Source of the DNA: Desulfoscipio gibsoniae DSM 7213
GTDB taxonomy: Bacteria > Bacillota > Desulfotomaculia > Desulfotomaculales > Desulfallaceae
NCBI RefSeq assembly: GCF_000233715.2
Contig: NC_021184.1
Coordinates: 372,001-436,000, forward strand
DNA length: 64,000 nucleotides
Direction: 5' to 3'
Shown: piece by piece, positions 34,317 to 43,500 of the stretch
Layout: the number at the start of each line of letters is the position of its first letter
Numbering within the stretch: position 1 is the first letter of the stretch
Program-made: the position numbers and the translations under genes
Notes under the pieces: model-generated
The model's database searches: none
The model's input: the letters and a program-made list of their open reading frames with translations, nothing else
Told to the model about the DNA's origin: nothing

Positions 34317-34898
34317 TTGAAACCTTGGGTTTTGCCGATTTGTTTTGCTTCTGTTCTTTTTCTAAATGGCTGTGGTGGAAATATCTCGAATGCTAATACT
34401 TCAGTTAATGAGCGATCTATTGCGCAGACTAACAAGTTTATACCTAGTCCAATAGTCCTCTATTCAATTCCAGATGATAAACTTAAACCACCCATCAAAG
34501 AACTTATACACTATGAAACAGGAGATGTATCTTCTGCTCCTTTACTTACTTATCAAGAATGGGAAGATAGTGGAGGGCACCAACCTTGGAGAATGGAGCC
34601 TTTTTCCGTTCTCCAAGTTGTAACTACCAATTTAGTTCCGGAAAATATCTCAACTAAAGAAAATATGTTGTATAGCTTTAAAAAATCCGGAAATACAGCT
34701 GAAAACAAAGATGGTGTCATCATAAAACTGATTAATCCAAAGGATGATTCTTTGAACAATCCTTCGCATGCCTCAAAACTGACTTATAAAATGATTGTTC
34801 CACATTTAGGATCCTATGATATTACAGTTCAACAACCACAAGGATCAGTAGATTTCATTATTACTAAAATTGTATTTAATCCCAATTCCACAAATTAG
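34317..34898 (+). CDS. small lipoprotein; candidate partner of the 35109 effector
   Basis: 193 aa. Signal helix VLPICFASVLFL and lipobox LNGC near residue 19. The mature part resembles no family I know; it has a beta-rich end (YDITVQQPQGSVDFIITKIVF). TTG start at 34317 with a run of eight G about 6 bases upstream. It faces effector 4, as the other partner genes face theirs. Confidence 0.65.
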   Translation: MKPWVLPICFASVLFLNGCGGNISNANTSVNERSIAQTNKFIPSPIVLYSIPDDKLKPPIKELIHYETGDVSSAPLLTYQEWEDSGGHQPWRMEPFSVLQVVTTNLVPENISTKENMLYSFKKSGNTAENKDGVIIKLINPKDDSLNNPSHASKLTYKMIVPHLGSYDITVQQPQGSVDFIITKIVFNPNSTN

Positions 34899-35024
34899 AA
34901 AGTCTAAGGAAAATCAATGCTTGGGCGAAAAGAAATGAATGAGTCGGAAAAATTAAAGTTTCACTAAACTGAACCAGGGATTTTGCTAAGAACTTAAATT
35001 TATACTATGAAATGAAAATAAAGA

Positions 35025-35041
35025 GGGGGGCTCTCGCCCCC
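35025..35041. terminator. hairpin between convergent genes
   Basis: GGGGGGCTCTCGCCCCC, a tight GC stem with AT-rich flanks between the 34317 lipoprotein and effector 4. The T-run is weak. Confidence 0.55.
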
Positions 35042-35108
35042 AGGAATGATTATTTATTACAATATAGACACTAAATTAACAATCTAAAGAAAGTTGCTTT
35101 AATGACTC

Positions 35109-35771
35109 TTACGTAAAACGCCATTGAACAGTTTCACTGCCATAAGCCGGTGAGCTGCACTGATAGTAACTGGAAAGCCCTAAAGCATCCCATGTACCAT
35201 CTGAGCCGTCGATTCCGCGATCTGGATACTGTGGTACACCTGTTTTGTTCCAGTAATTATCCGTTGTGGTTTTAGGACCTGCATCTTGAATAGGGACAGT
35301 TGCCAATTGGTGAGTCCGTGTTGCATAGATGGCAACCGGATGATTACAGAGTCGACTTCTGTCTCCATATGGCAAGGATGCAAATTTCTGTTTCGTGGTG
35401 TATTTCTGTCCACAATAAAGTGTTACATTATTGTAATCAGGGTTCAAGCATTCAACTGTCATAGTTACTTGGAACCATACCCCAACAACAATAGATGCTC
35501 GATTTTGCTTATTATCAATGGCTGTCAATTTTCGGGAAGAATCAGTTAGACCAAGTACGGATCGAATGGTAAAATAGCCAGTACCCGTACCATTTTGAAC
35601 ATAAATTGATCCAAGTTGATAACCAGTATCGCTAGATGCTGAATTGGCATAAATGGTGACTGAACCAGTGTATCCAGAATTTGTTATCGTTACTTTAAAT
35701 GATTGACCAGAAATAACACTGCCTGTAAAGTACCCTTCACCAGGTGCGTTTTTACCAACAGAAATATTCAT
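35109..35771 (-). CDS. double-psi-barrel/3D-like cell-wall-associated effector, cassette 3
   Basis: 220 aa. The N-terminal 100 residues are beta-rich (ISGQSFKVTITNSGYTGSVT). The C-terminal part has the pattern PVAIYATRTHQLATVPIQDA-GP, RGIDGSDGTWDALGL and VQWRF, which follows the RlpA/3D/expansin double-psi barrel (V-x-V-x-D-x-GP, then R-x-ID and a late LG). Such domains act on or bind peptidoglycan. Match is by pattern only. No signal peptide. ATG has AAAGGTGA upstream. It stands behind the third sigma copy, in the effector slot. Confidence 0.5.
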   Translation of the reverse strand: MNISVGKNAPGEGYFTGSVISGQSFKVTITNSGYTGSVTIYANSASSDTGYQLGSIYVQNGTGTGYFTIRSVLGLTDSSRKLTAIDNKQNRASIVVGVWFQVTMTVECLNPDYNNVTLYCGQKYTTKQKFASLPYGDRSRLCNHPVAIYATRTHQLATVPIQDAGPKTTTDNYWNKTGVPQYPDRGIDGSDGTWDALGLSSYYQCSSPAYGSETVQWRFT

Positions 35772-35847
35772 TTAAAATCACCTTTCGTTAAAATTTTTTT
35801 TGACCCAAAGCCCAGGAGAAAATATAATAAAATAGCAGCATCCTCCC

Positions 35848-35889
35848 CTGCCTTCGGGTACGGGATAATTGTCCGTCCTGGATGAGTCT
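35848..35889 (-). promoter_or_regulatory. conserved 42-base element before effector 4
   Basis: Third identical copy of the element at 24911 and 30300, about 75 bases upstream of the effector start. Confidence 0.6.
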
Positions 35890-36339
35890 CTACTTGGCGG
35901 TGGGCTCGTCCAGGATAAAATGTTGTAATTTGTTCAACGCGCGATTTTTTATGCGATGGACTACAGGTTGTGACACTCCCAGTTCCCTAGCCGTCTCCCG
36001 TTCAGTAAATCCATCCAGGATCGTTGCTTTAACCACCATTTGTTCTTGTGGCGTTAACAACGAGAGGGCTTCCTGGATAAAAACCGCGTCCTCCGCTCTA
36101 ACGGGAACATCCTTGGCAGCAAAAATAGTATCAATTAAGCTTAATTCGTCAGAATCAGCGCCCTGATCCACCGGACCATTCAAGATCAAAAGTTCGCGCT
36201 CATCCAACTGCCGGTACTTTTTAGCCAACCTGATCGCTTCGCGACGCAGGCCAGTTAAGAACCAAGCAATCGCCCGGGCTTCCTTCGGATCAAAGACATA
36301 ATCGCGGGAACCAGACGGTAGGAAAAAATCTTCAAGCAT
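35890..36339 (-). CDS. sigma-70 region-4-like protein, copy 3
   Basis: 149 aa, identical to copy 1, which indicates a recent duplication or gene conversion. The leader is kept to about 36465, then similarity to cassettes 1 and 2 ends abruptly inside what should be the rsoA-like gene. No rsoA or holin gene is present here; region 2 could come in trans from cassettes 1 and 2. Confidence 0.8.
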   Translation of the reverse strand: MLEDFFLPSGSRDYVFDPKEARAIAWFLTGLRREAIRLAKKYRQLDERELLILNGPVDQGADSDELSLIDTIFAAKDVPVRAEDAVFIQEALSLLTPQEQMVVKATILDGFTERETARELGVSQPVVHRIKNRALNKLQHFILDEPTAK

Positions 36340-36715
36340 AGTGCATCTTCACACCCCCTTTCCTAAAATTAGAATTACCCTCTTACTATATAAAGAGAAA
36401 AAAGGGGGCCTTTTTGATACCCCCTTGTCCCAAAGAATTTCTTTTTTTAAATTTGATTTTTATCCTTGAGCCCCAAAATCCCTGACAGCAACGGGAAGAC
36501 TGATATGGTTGACTGTGCAGAAGGCAACACCTGACTGCTCGACAGGGCGAGCGAGACCAATCAGACTTCCTCGGGGTCGTAAAGACGAGCATGTTAGATA
36601 CCGTTATGATGCGTCAACTTGGGAAAACTTACCATCCTTCATACGGGAGTATGGCTGACAAGCGATAATATAGCAAGGGAGCCAAACGATGGGTAGGTAG
36701 TCGGATCACTGTTTA
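36340..36715. other. cassette 3 break-point and unassigned sequence
   Basis: 36340-36465 is the sigma leader shared with the other cassettes. From 36466 onward the sequence is GC-richer, has no open frame of note and looks structured (GCTCGACAGGGCGAGC and similar short stems). It probably belongs with the intron-like segment that follows. Confidence 0.45.
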
Positions 36716-36960
36716 GTGTGTGCTTGACAGCCATAGCGTCAGGTGGGTTAAAGTCCCACTGAGCCTCGGATTAGGGGGCTTATATCCAAACCTGGGGGTA
36801 ATGCCTCAGGGGCCGGGTAATAACCCGGAAGGCAGGGCGCTCATCGTGAGGTGAGGTCTGAAGGGCTTGAGGAGAAGTATCAGGCCGTAATTAATGGGGA
36901 CTACCCAAGGATGACCGGTCGGCCAAAGACGGGACAAGGTTGAGCCTAATTGTTGAGTTG
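36716..36960 (+). mobile_element. possible 5' fragment of a group II intron
   Basis: Begins GTGTGCTTGACAGCC, compatible with the GUGYG intron start, and continues with compact stems (GGTGGGTTAAAGTCCCAC, GCCGGGTAATAACCCGG). There is no reverse transcriptase gene and no domain V. Call rests on appearance, so it could be another structured element. Confidence 0.35.
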
Positions 36961-37023
36961 TATATGCAACATGTTGTAGTTAGTGGTTTTTTCAAGATAA
37001 AGAATAACTTTAAAGTACACTCA

Positions 37024-37058
37024 GGAAGCCTCTGACTCAATATGTGTAAGAGGCTTCC
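37024..37058. terminator. terminator of the LOG-like gene
   Basis: GGAAGCCTCT and AGAGGCTTCC pair across a 15-base loop, 10 bases after the stop codon at 37068 (minus strand). Confidence 0.65.
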
Positions 37059-37067
37059 CTGCTTGCT

Positions 37068-37556
37068 TTAAACCTGCATTATTGAGTTAATAACTTCTAT
37101 CACTTCCTCCGGGGTGTTAGCTGAGTGCAAAAGGCCGCTTTGATGGTAGGCATTAAATAGATTATCGGCACCAAAATCAAGCAAGATTACCTTTTTGCGA
37201 TTTTTTAAAGCCAGGGCGATTTCCGAAATGGTGCCGGCCTGCCCCGGCAGGGCCAGTATTACGTGGCTGGAAAGAACATTGATATAATTACGCCCGTCTC
37301 CCATGCCGGTGACAATGACGATGTCTATATAACCGGATGAGGACCGGCTGTCCCGGTCGGGTAAAATACCGATGGTTAGACCCCCATTTTCTTTGGCGCC
37401 CCTGGCGGAGGCTTCCATAACTCCCGCTGGGCGGCCACCGTTTAACAATACCCAGCCCTTTTGCGCAATCAATTCTCCCAGCCGGTAAGCCATTTGGCAG
37501 TGTTCCACCGTTGCGCTTTCCCCGCCACCCATGACGCCGACAATAAACCTGGGCAT
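37068..37556 (-). CDS. TIGR00725/LOG-like Rossmann protein
   Basis: 162 aa of the lysine-decarboxylase-like (SLOG/LOG) superfamily: VGVMGGGES, NGGRPAGVMEASARGA and LPGQAGTISEIALAL, where LOG enzymes have PGGxGT. Relatives release free cytokinin bases or bind nucleotides; this short form has no assigned role. The glycine change in the PGGxGT motif (PGQAGT) leaves activity open. ATG has AAAGGAGC upstream. Single gene divergent from marR. Confidence 0.82.
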   Translation of the reverse strand: MPRFIVGVMGGGESATVEHCQMAYRLGELIAQKGWVLLNGGRPAGVMEASARGAKENGGLTIGILPDRDSRSSSGYIDIVIVTGMGDGRNYINVLSSHVILALPGQAGTISEIALALKNRKKVILLDFGADNLFNAYHQSGLLHSANTPEEVIEVINSIMQV

Positions 37557-37669
37557 GGCAATTAAGCTCCTTTAGATAAATAAATTTATTATAGTACAAT
37601 CATATCAAAGAATCCAACTCGGATAAACTGTAGTCTTGACATCACTTATGGTAAATCTTGCATTAACTG

Positions 37670-37698
37670 TTGACGTGTGGTCTTATTAACAATATAAT
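37670..37698 (+). promoter_or_regulatory. promoter of marR
   Basis: TTGACG (37670-37675), 17 bases, TATAAT (37693-37698). Two ATGCAAAT repeats just downstream (37705 and 37720 area) could be the MarR operator. Confidence 0.65.
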
Positions 37699-37744
37699 GT
37701 CAGCATGCAAATAATTACTATGCAAATTAAGAGGTTGAATAGTT

Positions 37745-38206
37745 ATGTATGATCAAACACACCAGTACGGTCCGGAAAAGTATATCTGTTTTAAACTAAG
37801 CAAAGTAATGCGCAAGTTGCAGCGGTATTACGAAAGTAACCTGGCCTCTTTTGAAATCACTCCCGTGCAGTTTTACGTATTAAGTGCTCTGTGGGAGAAT
37901 GACGGCATGAAATTTAAAGAACTGGCCAGGAGCATGAATATGGACGGCTCTACTCTTACCGGTATTTTGGATCGTATGGAGCGCGGTGGTTTTGTGGAAA
38001 GAAGAGATGACCCCGAGGATCGCCGCTCCTTGCTGGTTTTTTTAACCCACAAGGCTAAAGAGCATGGCGCGGCCATGATTGAACTGGCTGAAAAATTGGA
38101 CATGGAGATAAAAGAGCAGTTTTCCCCGGCGGATTTTGAGACTTTTTTAAAAGTGCTGGATGAACTCATCGACACCGACATGGTTTCTTACCACCAATCC
38201 TTTTAA
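37745..38206 (+). CDS. MarR-family transcriptional regulator
   Basis: 153 aa winged-helix regulator with the MarR core: TPVQFYVLSALWENDGMKFKELARSMNMDGSTLTG, DRMERGGFVERRDDPEDRRS. Located 46 bases ahead of an iron-sulphur protein gene, which it probably controls, along with itself. Ligand unknown. Confidence 0.9.
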   Translation: MYDQTHQYGPEKYICFKLSKVMRKLQRYYESNLASFEITPVQFYVLSALWENDGMKFKELARSMNMDGSTLTGILDRMERGGFVERRDDPEDRRSLLVFLTHKAKEHGAAMIELAEKLDMEIKEQFSPADFETFLKVLDELIDTDMVSYHQSF

Positions 38207-38252
38207 AAACCAGGTTTATTTTATTATTAAAAAAAACGGAGGTTTTGCAGGT

Positions 38253-39368
38253 ATGGGACATTTAATAAATGCCAAGGAAGAGGTTTACAGGGCACTGGCC
38301 GAGCGTTTAAATGAAAATCCGGTGGGAGCACCGGTTAACGAACTTTTGATGGGGATCTTGTACCGGCTTTTTACGGAAAGCGAGGCACAGTTGGGCGGCA
38401 AGTTTCCCCTGTTACCTATGCCGGCGGCTAAAATTGCCGATATTACCGGTATTAAAGAAGCTGAGCTGGTGCAAACCCTGGAAGGTATGGCTGACAAGGG
38501 ACTGGTGCTGGACCTGCCGCGCAAAAACACCACATATTATATGCTGGCCCCCATGGTGGTGGGTTTCTTTGAATATACTTTCATGCGGGTGCGGGATAAC
38601 ATCAATATGAAGGAACTGGCGGATCTTTTTGAAAGATATTTCTCTAGCCCGGGGGTGCGGGAGGAATTTTTTGGCGGGGATACCAAAATGTTTAAAACCC
38701 TAGTTTATGAAAATGTTATACCCGCTGCTGTGGAGACTGAAGTTTTAGACTATGAAAAGGCCTCGGAAATTATTCGTGCTTCGGGTGGCGGCGCGCTGGG
38801 TATGTGCTCCTGCCGACATAAGGCTACTCATCTCGGCAAAGCCTGTGACGCGCCTGTGGAAGATGTGTGTACTTCTCTGGGCGGTGCGGCCCGCTGGTTG
38901 GTAAGCCGGGGACTGGCCAGGGCGGCCACGGTGGATGAGTTATTGCGGGTGCTGGATAAAACAGAAAAGTTGGGTTTGGTGCACCTGGGTGATAATGTGC
39001 TCAATAAACCCGCTTATATATGCCATTGCTGTGGGTGCTGCTGCGGTGTTCTGCGGACCATAACCGAGTCCGGCCTGCAGTCCGTTCACCCCAGTAATTT
39101 TATTCCCGAAGTGGATATCGACCTGTGCACCGGGTGCGGCATCTGCGTGGAAAGCTGCCATATCAAAGCCGTTGAGCTGGTCATTGCCGGGGACGGTTCA
39201 GAGGTATCAGCGGTACAACAGGACCGCTGCATCGGCTGCGGCGCGTGTGCTTCCGCCTGTCCCACCGGAGCGCTTTCCATGACCCGGCGCACAGTATTGC
39301 ACGTGCCCCCTGCTAACAAGGGAGAGCAATTTTTGCGAATAGCCAAAGAAAAGGGACGGGTTGGTTAG
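38253..39368 (+). CDS. 4Fe-4S ferredoxin-type protein with cysteine-rich N-terminal domain
   Basis: 371 aa. The end has two C-x2-C-x2-C-x3-C clusters (CTGCGICVESC, CIGCGACASAC). Upstream are MCSCRHKATHLGKACD and CHCCGCCCGVL, extra cysteine groups that may bind another cofactor. The N-terminal 200 residues include a winged-helix-like stretch (ADITGIKEAELVQTLEGMADKGLV). Start at 38253 chosen for CGGAGG upstream. Probably a cytoplasmic electron carrier or sensor; no partner oxidoreductase is adjacent. Controlled with marR. Confidence 0.8.
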   Translation: MGHLINAKEEVYRALAERLNENPVGAPVNELLMGILYRLFTESEAQLGGKFPLLPMPAAKIADITGIKEAELVQTLEGMADKGLVLDLPRKNTTYYMLAPMVVGFFEYTFMRVRDNINMKELADLFERYFSSPGVREEFFGGDTKMFKTLVYENVIPAAVETEVLDYEKASEIIRASGGGALGMCSCRHKATHLGKACDAPVEDVCTSLGGAARWLVSRGLARAATVDELLRVLDKTEKLGLVHLGDNVLNKPAYICHCCGCCCGVLRTITESGLQSVHPSNFIPEVDIDLCTGCGICVESCHIKAVELVIAGDGSEVSAVQQDRCIGCGACASACPTGALSMTRRTVLHVPPANKGEQFLRIAKEKGRVG

Positions 39369-39458
39369 TTTAGTGGACTGGTGAAGTGGTGCCGGGCATG
39401 AAGGCATGTTAGCTAGGCTATTAAAAAAAGTTGGTACTACGATTATACTAATTTTACT

Positions 39459-39498
39459 AAAACCGCTATCCAAACACCATAATGGATAGCGGTTTTTT
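39459..39498 (+). terminator. terminator after the Fe-S gene
   Basis: AAAACCGCTATCC and GGATAGCGGTTTTTT: strong stem with T-run. Confidence 0.9.
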
Positions 39499-39500
39499 AA

Positions 39501-39530
39501 GGAAGCAAGAGAACCGTCCCCGTGCTTCTT
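39501..39530. repeat. dispersed GAACCGTCCCC-type repeat, copy 4
   Basis: GGAAGCAAGAGAACCGTCCC then CGTGCTTCTT, immediately behind the terminator. Nearly the same as the copy at 47955. Confidence 0.65.
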
Positions 39531-40359
39531 ACTTTATCTCATTGTATTCCGGCCATTCCAGGCACTCCAGCAGTTCTTCATGTATTAAACCGTTGGTTGC
39601 CGCAATATCCACGGATTCCGTAAGCTGCAGCCGACGTCCGGCCAGGTCGCTTACTGTTCCCCCTGCCTCTTCCACCAGCACCATACCCGCGGCCACATCC
39701 CAGGGTCGCAGTGACACTTCCCAAAAACCCGTCAGCCTGCCGCTGGCCACATATGCCAGTTCCAGGGCGGCTGACCCCAGAGCCCGCAGGTTGTTGCAGC
39801 GGTCGATAAGCTGTCTGTAGTTGACCAGATGCATGCGAGGGCGATTGGCGATGTTGCCTGGATAGCCTGTCACCAGCAGGCTGCGGTCCAGGGTGGCAAT
39901 GGAATGGTCCGTATTGATGGGGGAGTCGTTCAGCCGTGCGCCGCCGTCCCGCACAGCTGTGAAGGTCTCGTCCCGCAAGGGGTCGTGCACTACCCCCAAC
40001 ACCGGTGTCCCGTGATGGGCCAGGGCAATGGAAACCGCGCAGAAGGGCAGTCCGAAAACAAAATTGGTGGTGCCGTCCAGCGGGTCTACATACCAAGTCA
40101 TGGCCCCGCCCGGTTCTCCCGCACAGTTGCCCTGCTGCTCCTCGCCTACCACGGCGTGACTTGGGAAATGCTGCTGAATCAGCCGGACGATGCAGGTTTC
40201 CGCCTGCCTATCCACCTCGGTAACCAGGTCGGACAGGCAGGACTTGGTTTCGGTAACCTGGTGGCGGTATATTTTGTCCCTGATGAGCCCGCCAGCTTCC
40301 CTGGCTGCCCGGACGGCCAGGCTGAGTTCCTCTTGATACTGCTTAATCACTACTTCCAC
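39529..40359 (-). CDS. inositol-monophosphatase-family phosphatase
   Basis: 276 aa. Metal site motifs are complete: VVGEEQQG (Glu), DPLDGTTNFVFGLP and WDVAAGMVLVEEAGG. The family dephosphorylates inositol-1-phosphate, fructose-1,6-bisphosphate or PAP; bacterial members are often multi-substrate. It ends inside a GAACCGTCCCC repeat and starts 140 bases from the divergent beta-CASP gene. Confidence 0.9.
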   Translation of the reverse strand: MEVVIKQYQEELSLAVRAAREAGGLIRDKIYRHQVTETKSCLSDLVTEVDRQAETCIVRLIQQHFPSHAVVGEEQQGNCAGEPGGAMTWYVDPLDGTTNFVFGLPFCAVSIALAHHGTPVLGVVHDPLRDETFTAVRDGGARLNDSPINTDHSIATLDRSLLVTGYPGNIANRPRMHLVNYRQLIDRCNNLRALGSAALELAYVASGRLTGFWEVSLRPWDVAAGMVLVEEAGGTVSDLAGRRLQLTESVDIAATNGLIHEELLECLEWPEYNEIK

Positions 40360-40503
40360 CTGCTTTGGAATTTTTTATACTATCATAACCCGGCCCCCGT
40401 ACTAATACAACGTTGTGTGTTCAACCGGCAGGAATCAGCGTATAAGTACAAGAATCTGTATAATTGACAGGAAACAGATAATTTAGATAGTGAGGGAGAA
40501 ATA

Positions 40504-43500
40504 TTGCGTTATATAGCCCTGGGAGGCGGCAGCGAGGTGGGTGCCAGCTGCAATTTACTCCAGATGGATGGCACTAACATTTTAATGGACGCCGGTATTC
40601 GCATGGGCGGTGGTGCAGCAGGCGGACCCGCGGATGCACTGCCGGACCTGGCGCTTTTACAAGAAGCGGGCGGGGTGGCCGCTGTACTGGTATCTCACGC
40701 CCACCTGGACCACATTGGTGCACTGCCGCTGGTGCACCGTGCCTACCCTACGGTTCCCATATACGCCACTGCGCCCACGGTGCATTTAATGCGGGTGCTG
40801 TTGGCAGATGCCCTTAAAATAATGTCCATCAAGGCTGAGCAGGAATTGGAATGCCCCCTTTACGATCCCGATTTGGTGGCCAGGATGTTTGCCCGGGTGG
40901 TACCCGTGCCCATGGGAGGCAGCGTAATGCTGCCCGGGGGTATAAAAGCATCCTTTTTCCCGGCCGGTCATATACTTGGGGCCGCCATGCTCGGGCTGGA
41001 AGGGACTGAAGGACGGGTATTGTACACAGGTGACATATCCGCAGGCAACCAGCGCACCATATCCGGTATGGTGGCACCTGATTTTGCGCCCCACCTGCTG
41101 GTGATGGAAGCAACTTACGGCAATCGCCTGCATGCCAACCGGCAGCGGGAAGAGAAGACTTTGGCGCAAACCGTGGCGGAAGTGATTTCCTCGGGCGGTC
41201 ACGCTCTCATCCCGGCCTTTGCGCTGGGCCGTGCCCAGGAGATCATATTGCTCATTTTAGCTCACCAGCAGGCCGGTTTGATACCGCAGTTCCCCATTTG
41301 GGTGGACGGTATGGTGCGCAGCATTTGCCAGGCCTACTTGAATTTCCCGGAATTGTTGCGCGGTCCCCTCAAACGGTTTATCAACAACGGGGGCAATCCC
41401 TTTTTCCGGGATAAAGGGCATGCCAGGCCGGTAACGGCTACGCCCATGCGGGAAAAAGTGCTCGCCGGCGCCCCGGCCTGTATTATTGCCAGCTCCGGGA
41501 TGTTAACCGGCGGCCCTTCGCAGTTTTACGCTTCCCGCCTGGTGAACGATCCCCGGCATGCCATTATATTTTGTGGCTATCAGGACGAGGAAAGCCCCGG
41601 TCACAAGCTGCTGGGGCTGGCTGATGATCCGGATGCCGCCATTACCCTGGGCGGCGTGGAAACCCGGGTGCGGTGCCGGGTGGATCAATATGGCCTGTCC
41701 GCCCATGCGGATGCCGGTGAGCTGGCGTCACTGGCGGCCCGTCTGCGGCCCCGGCGGGTGGTACTGGTGCACGGCGATGACGGGGCCAGGCAGGCACTGT
41801 CCCAAACCCTGGCGGACAGCAAACAGTCTGTGTTGACTCCTGAGAATGGCCAGTGGCTGGATTTTTCCTTTCGGCGCAGCCAGCGCAGTAAATTTACCGT
41901 CGGCCCTACCCAACGTAGAGACAATGCGGTGCCTGTACACCGGCGCAGCGATCCGCCCGATTTGGGAGTGTTGTGGGACGAGCTAGTGCGCAGGGCGGCC
42001 TCCCGCAATAAGCTGTATACGGCCGAAGAGCTGGCCGCCTTATGGTTTAGGGCCGAGGTGACTCCCGAAGAACAGGCACAGGTGGTTGTCATGCTGGAAG
42101 ACGACCGGCGCTATTTCGCCGCTGATTGGAAGCACCCTTATTTTTACCGCTCCCGCCGGCCGGATCAAGTTGCGGCGGACAGGCAGCGGGAGTCCATTAT
42201 GCTGGGTGTCCCCCACCTACCGGGCAAGCTGGTTTTGGTGCGGGATGGCAGCGGTGCGGTGCGGGCAGGCATATGCTACGACGTGGATGAACTGGGGTTT
42301 TATGCCTGGAAGGTGGGCCGGGAAGGCACCTGGCATCCGGCGGAAAGTTTGTTGGAGGTTGTTGGCCCCTGGTATGAGCCGGGTGCTGCAGAGGGATCTT
42401 CATTTAAAAGTGAATCGGACCGGAGTGCTGAACCTCAATTTGAAGGCAAGGCGGCGCTACAAAAAACCAGGCCGGCCAAAGAAAACGGAGCGGTTGAAGA
42501 GCAGGGACTGGTGCTGGATGAAAGTGCGGTGCGAGCAGAGCAAAAACAAAGATTGCACCGGTTTTTATTAAAAGTACAGCCTATATCCCGGCAGCTCAAG
42601 CCCGGCGAGCTGTGGGAAAAAATGCGAAACCTTGCTGCTGAGCCGGTTAGTGCAGGCCGGCTGCTTACTTTGCTGGGGCTGGATCAAGATATTGAGACAC
42701 TCACGGCCCTGGCCTGGCGGCTGAATACCCACCCCGATTATTTTACCCGGCAGTTTACCCCCGGGGACGTGCCCCTTTATGCTTGTTGTGCCCATGTGCC
42801 CCGGGAACAGCCAGGACTTGATGAGGAAATGATAGACCGGATGGAACAAAACGCTGCGCTGGCCGTGACGGAGAAACTGTTTGGGCCGGAAAGCGGGCTG
42901 TACCGTAAGGGGCTGGATTTGCTCAAGGGAGAAATAACGTTGTATTTCCATTTCCCTGCCTTGGCGGGGGCATTGTACGAGCAGCAAATTGAAGAACTGA
43001 GCGTTGTTACAGGCTGGTCGGTACGGGTACATCCCGAAGCCCATCACGGTGCTCTGGCCGATGCTGCCCGCCAAATTTTACCTCAAACATGGCAGTTGCT
43101 GCGCAATCCCTCCATTCACCGGGAAGATGACCGGGTGAGCGTGCGCTGTGAAATCCCCCCGGGTGAGGAGGGTGCAGCTGTTGAGCTTGTGCGGAGATTT
43201 AAAGAGCTAACCGGCCAGCAGCTGGTTATAGAAACCCCCGGCGGTGATGTGTCACTTGGCTTCGGTGGAGCTGTAACCGCGAATGGCGCCGCCGGTGAAA
43301 TAGACGGTGCTGCCAGCCCTGCGGCTGCCGGACCCGGCGACGCCGCTATGGAAATCAATGCTGCCTATGCAGTCATACGCACTGTGCTGCAACAGGCCGG
43401 GGCGGTAGTTTATAAGGTGGGTAAAAAGCGGGATGGCGGCGGCGAATATATAGAGATAAGTTTTATCAGCCCCGATGTGGGGGAGCGGTACCGGGAGCAG

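Noticed and set aside
24350-36465. Simple prophage remnant as explanation for the cassettes
   Set aside because: No capsid, tail, terminase, integrase or replication genes are present, and the same four-gene unit is repeated with changing effectors, so a plain prophage relic does not fit well, though a phage origin of the holin is possible.
36386-36592. 68-aa minus-strand frame at the third cassette where rsoA would be
   Set aside because: Its sequence is unrelated to the RsoA-like protein and runs across the break-point, so it is not a replacement gene.
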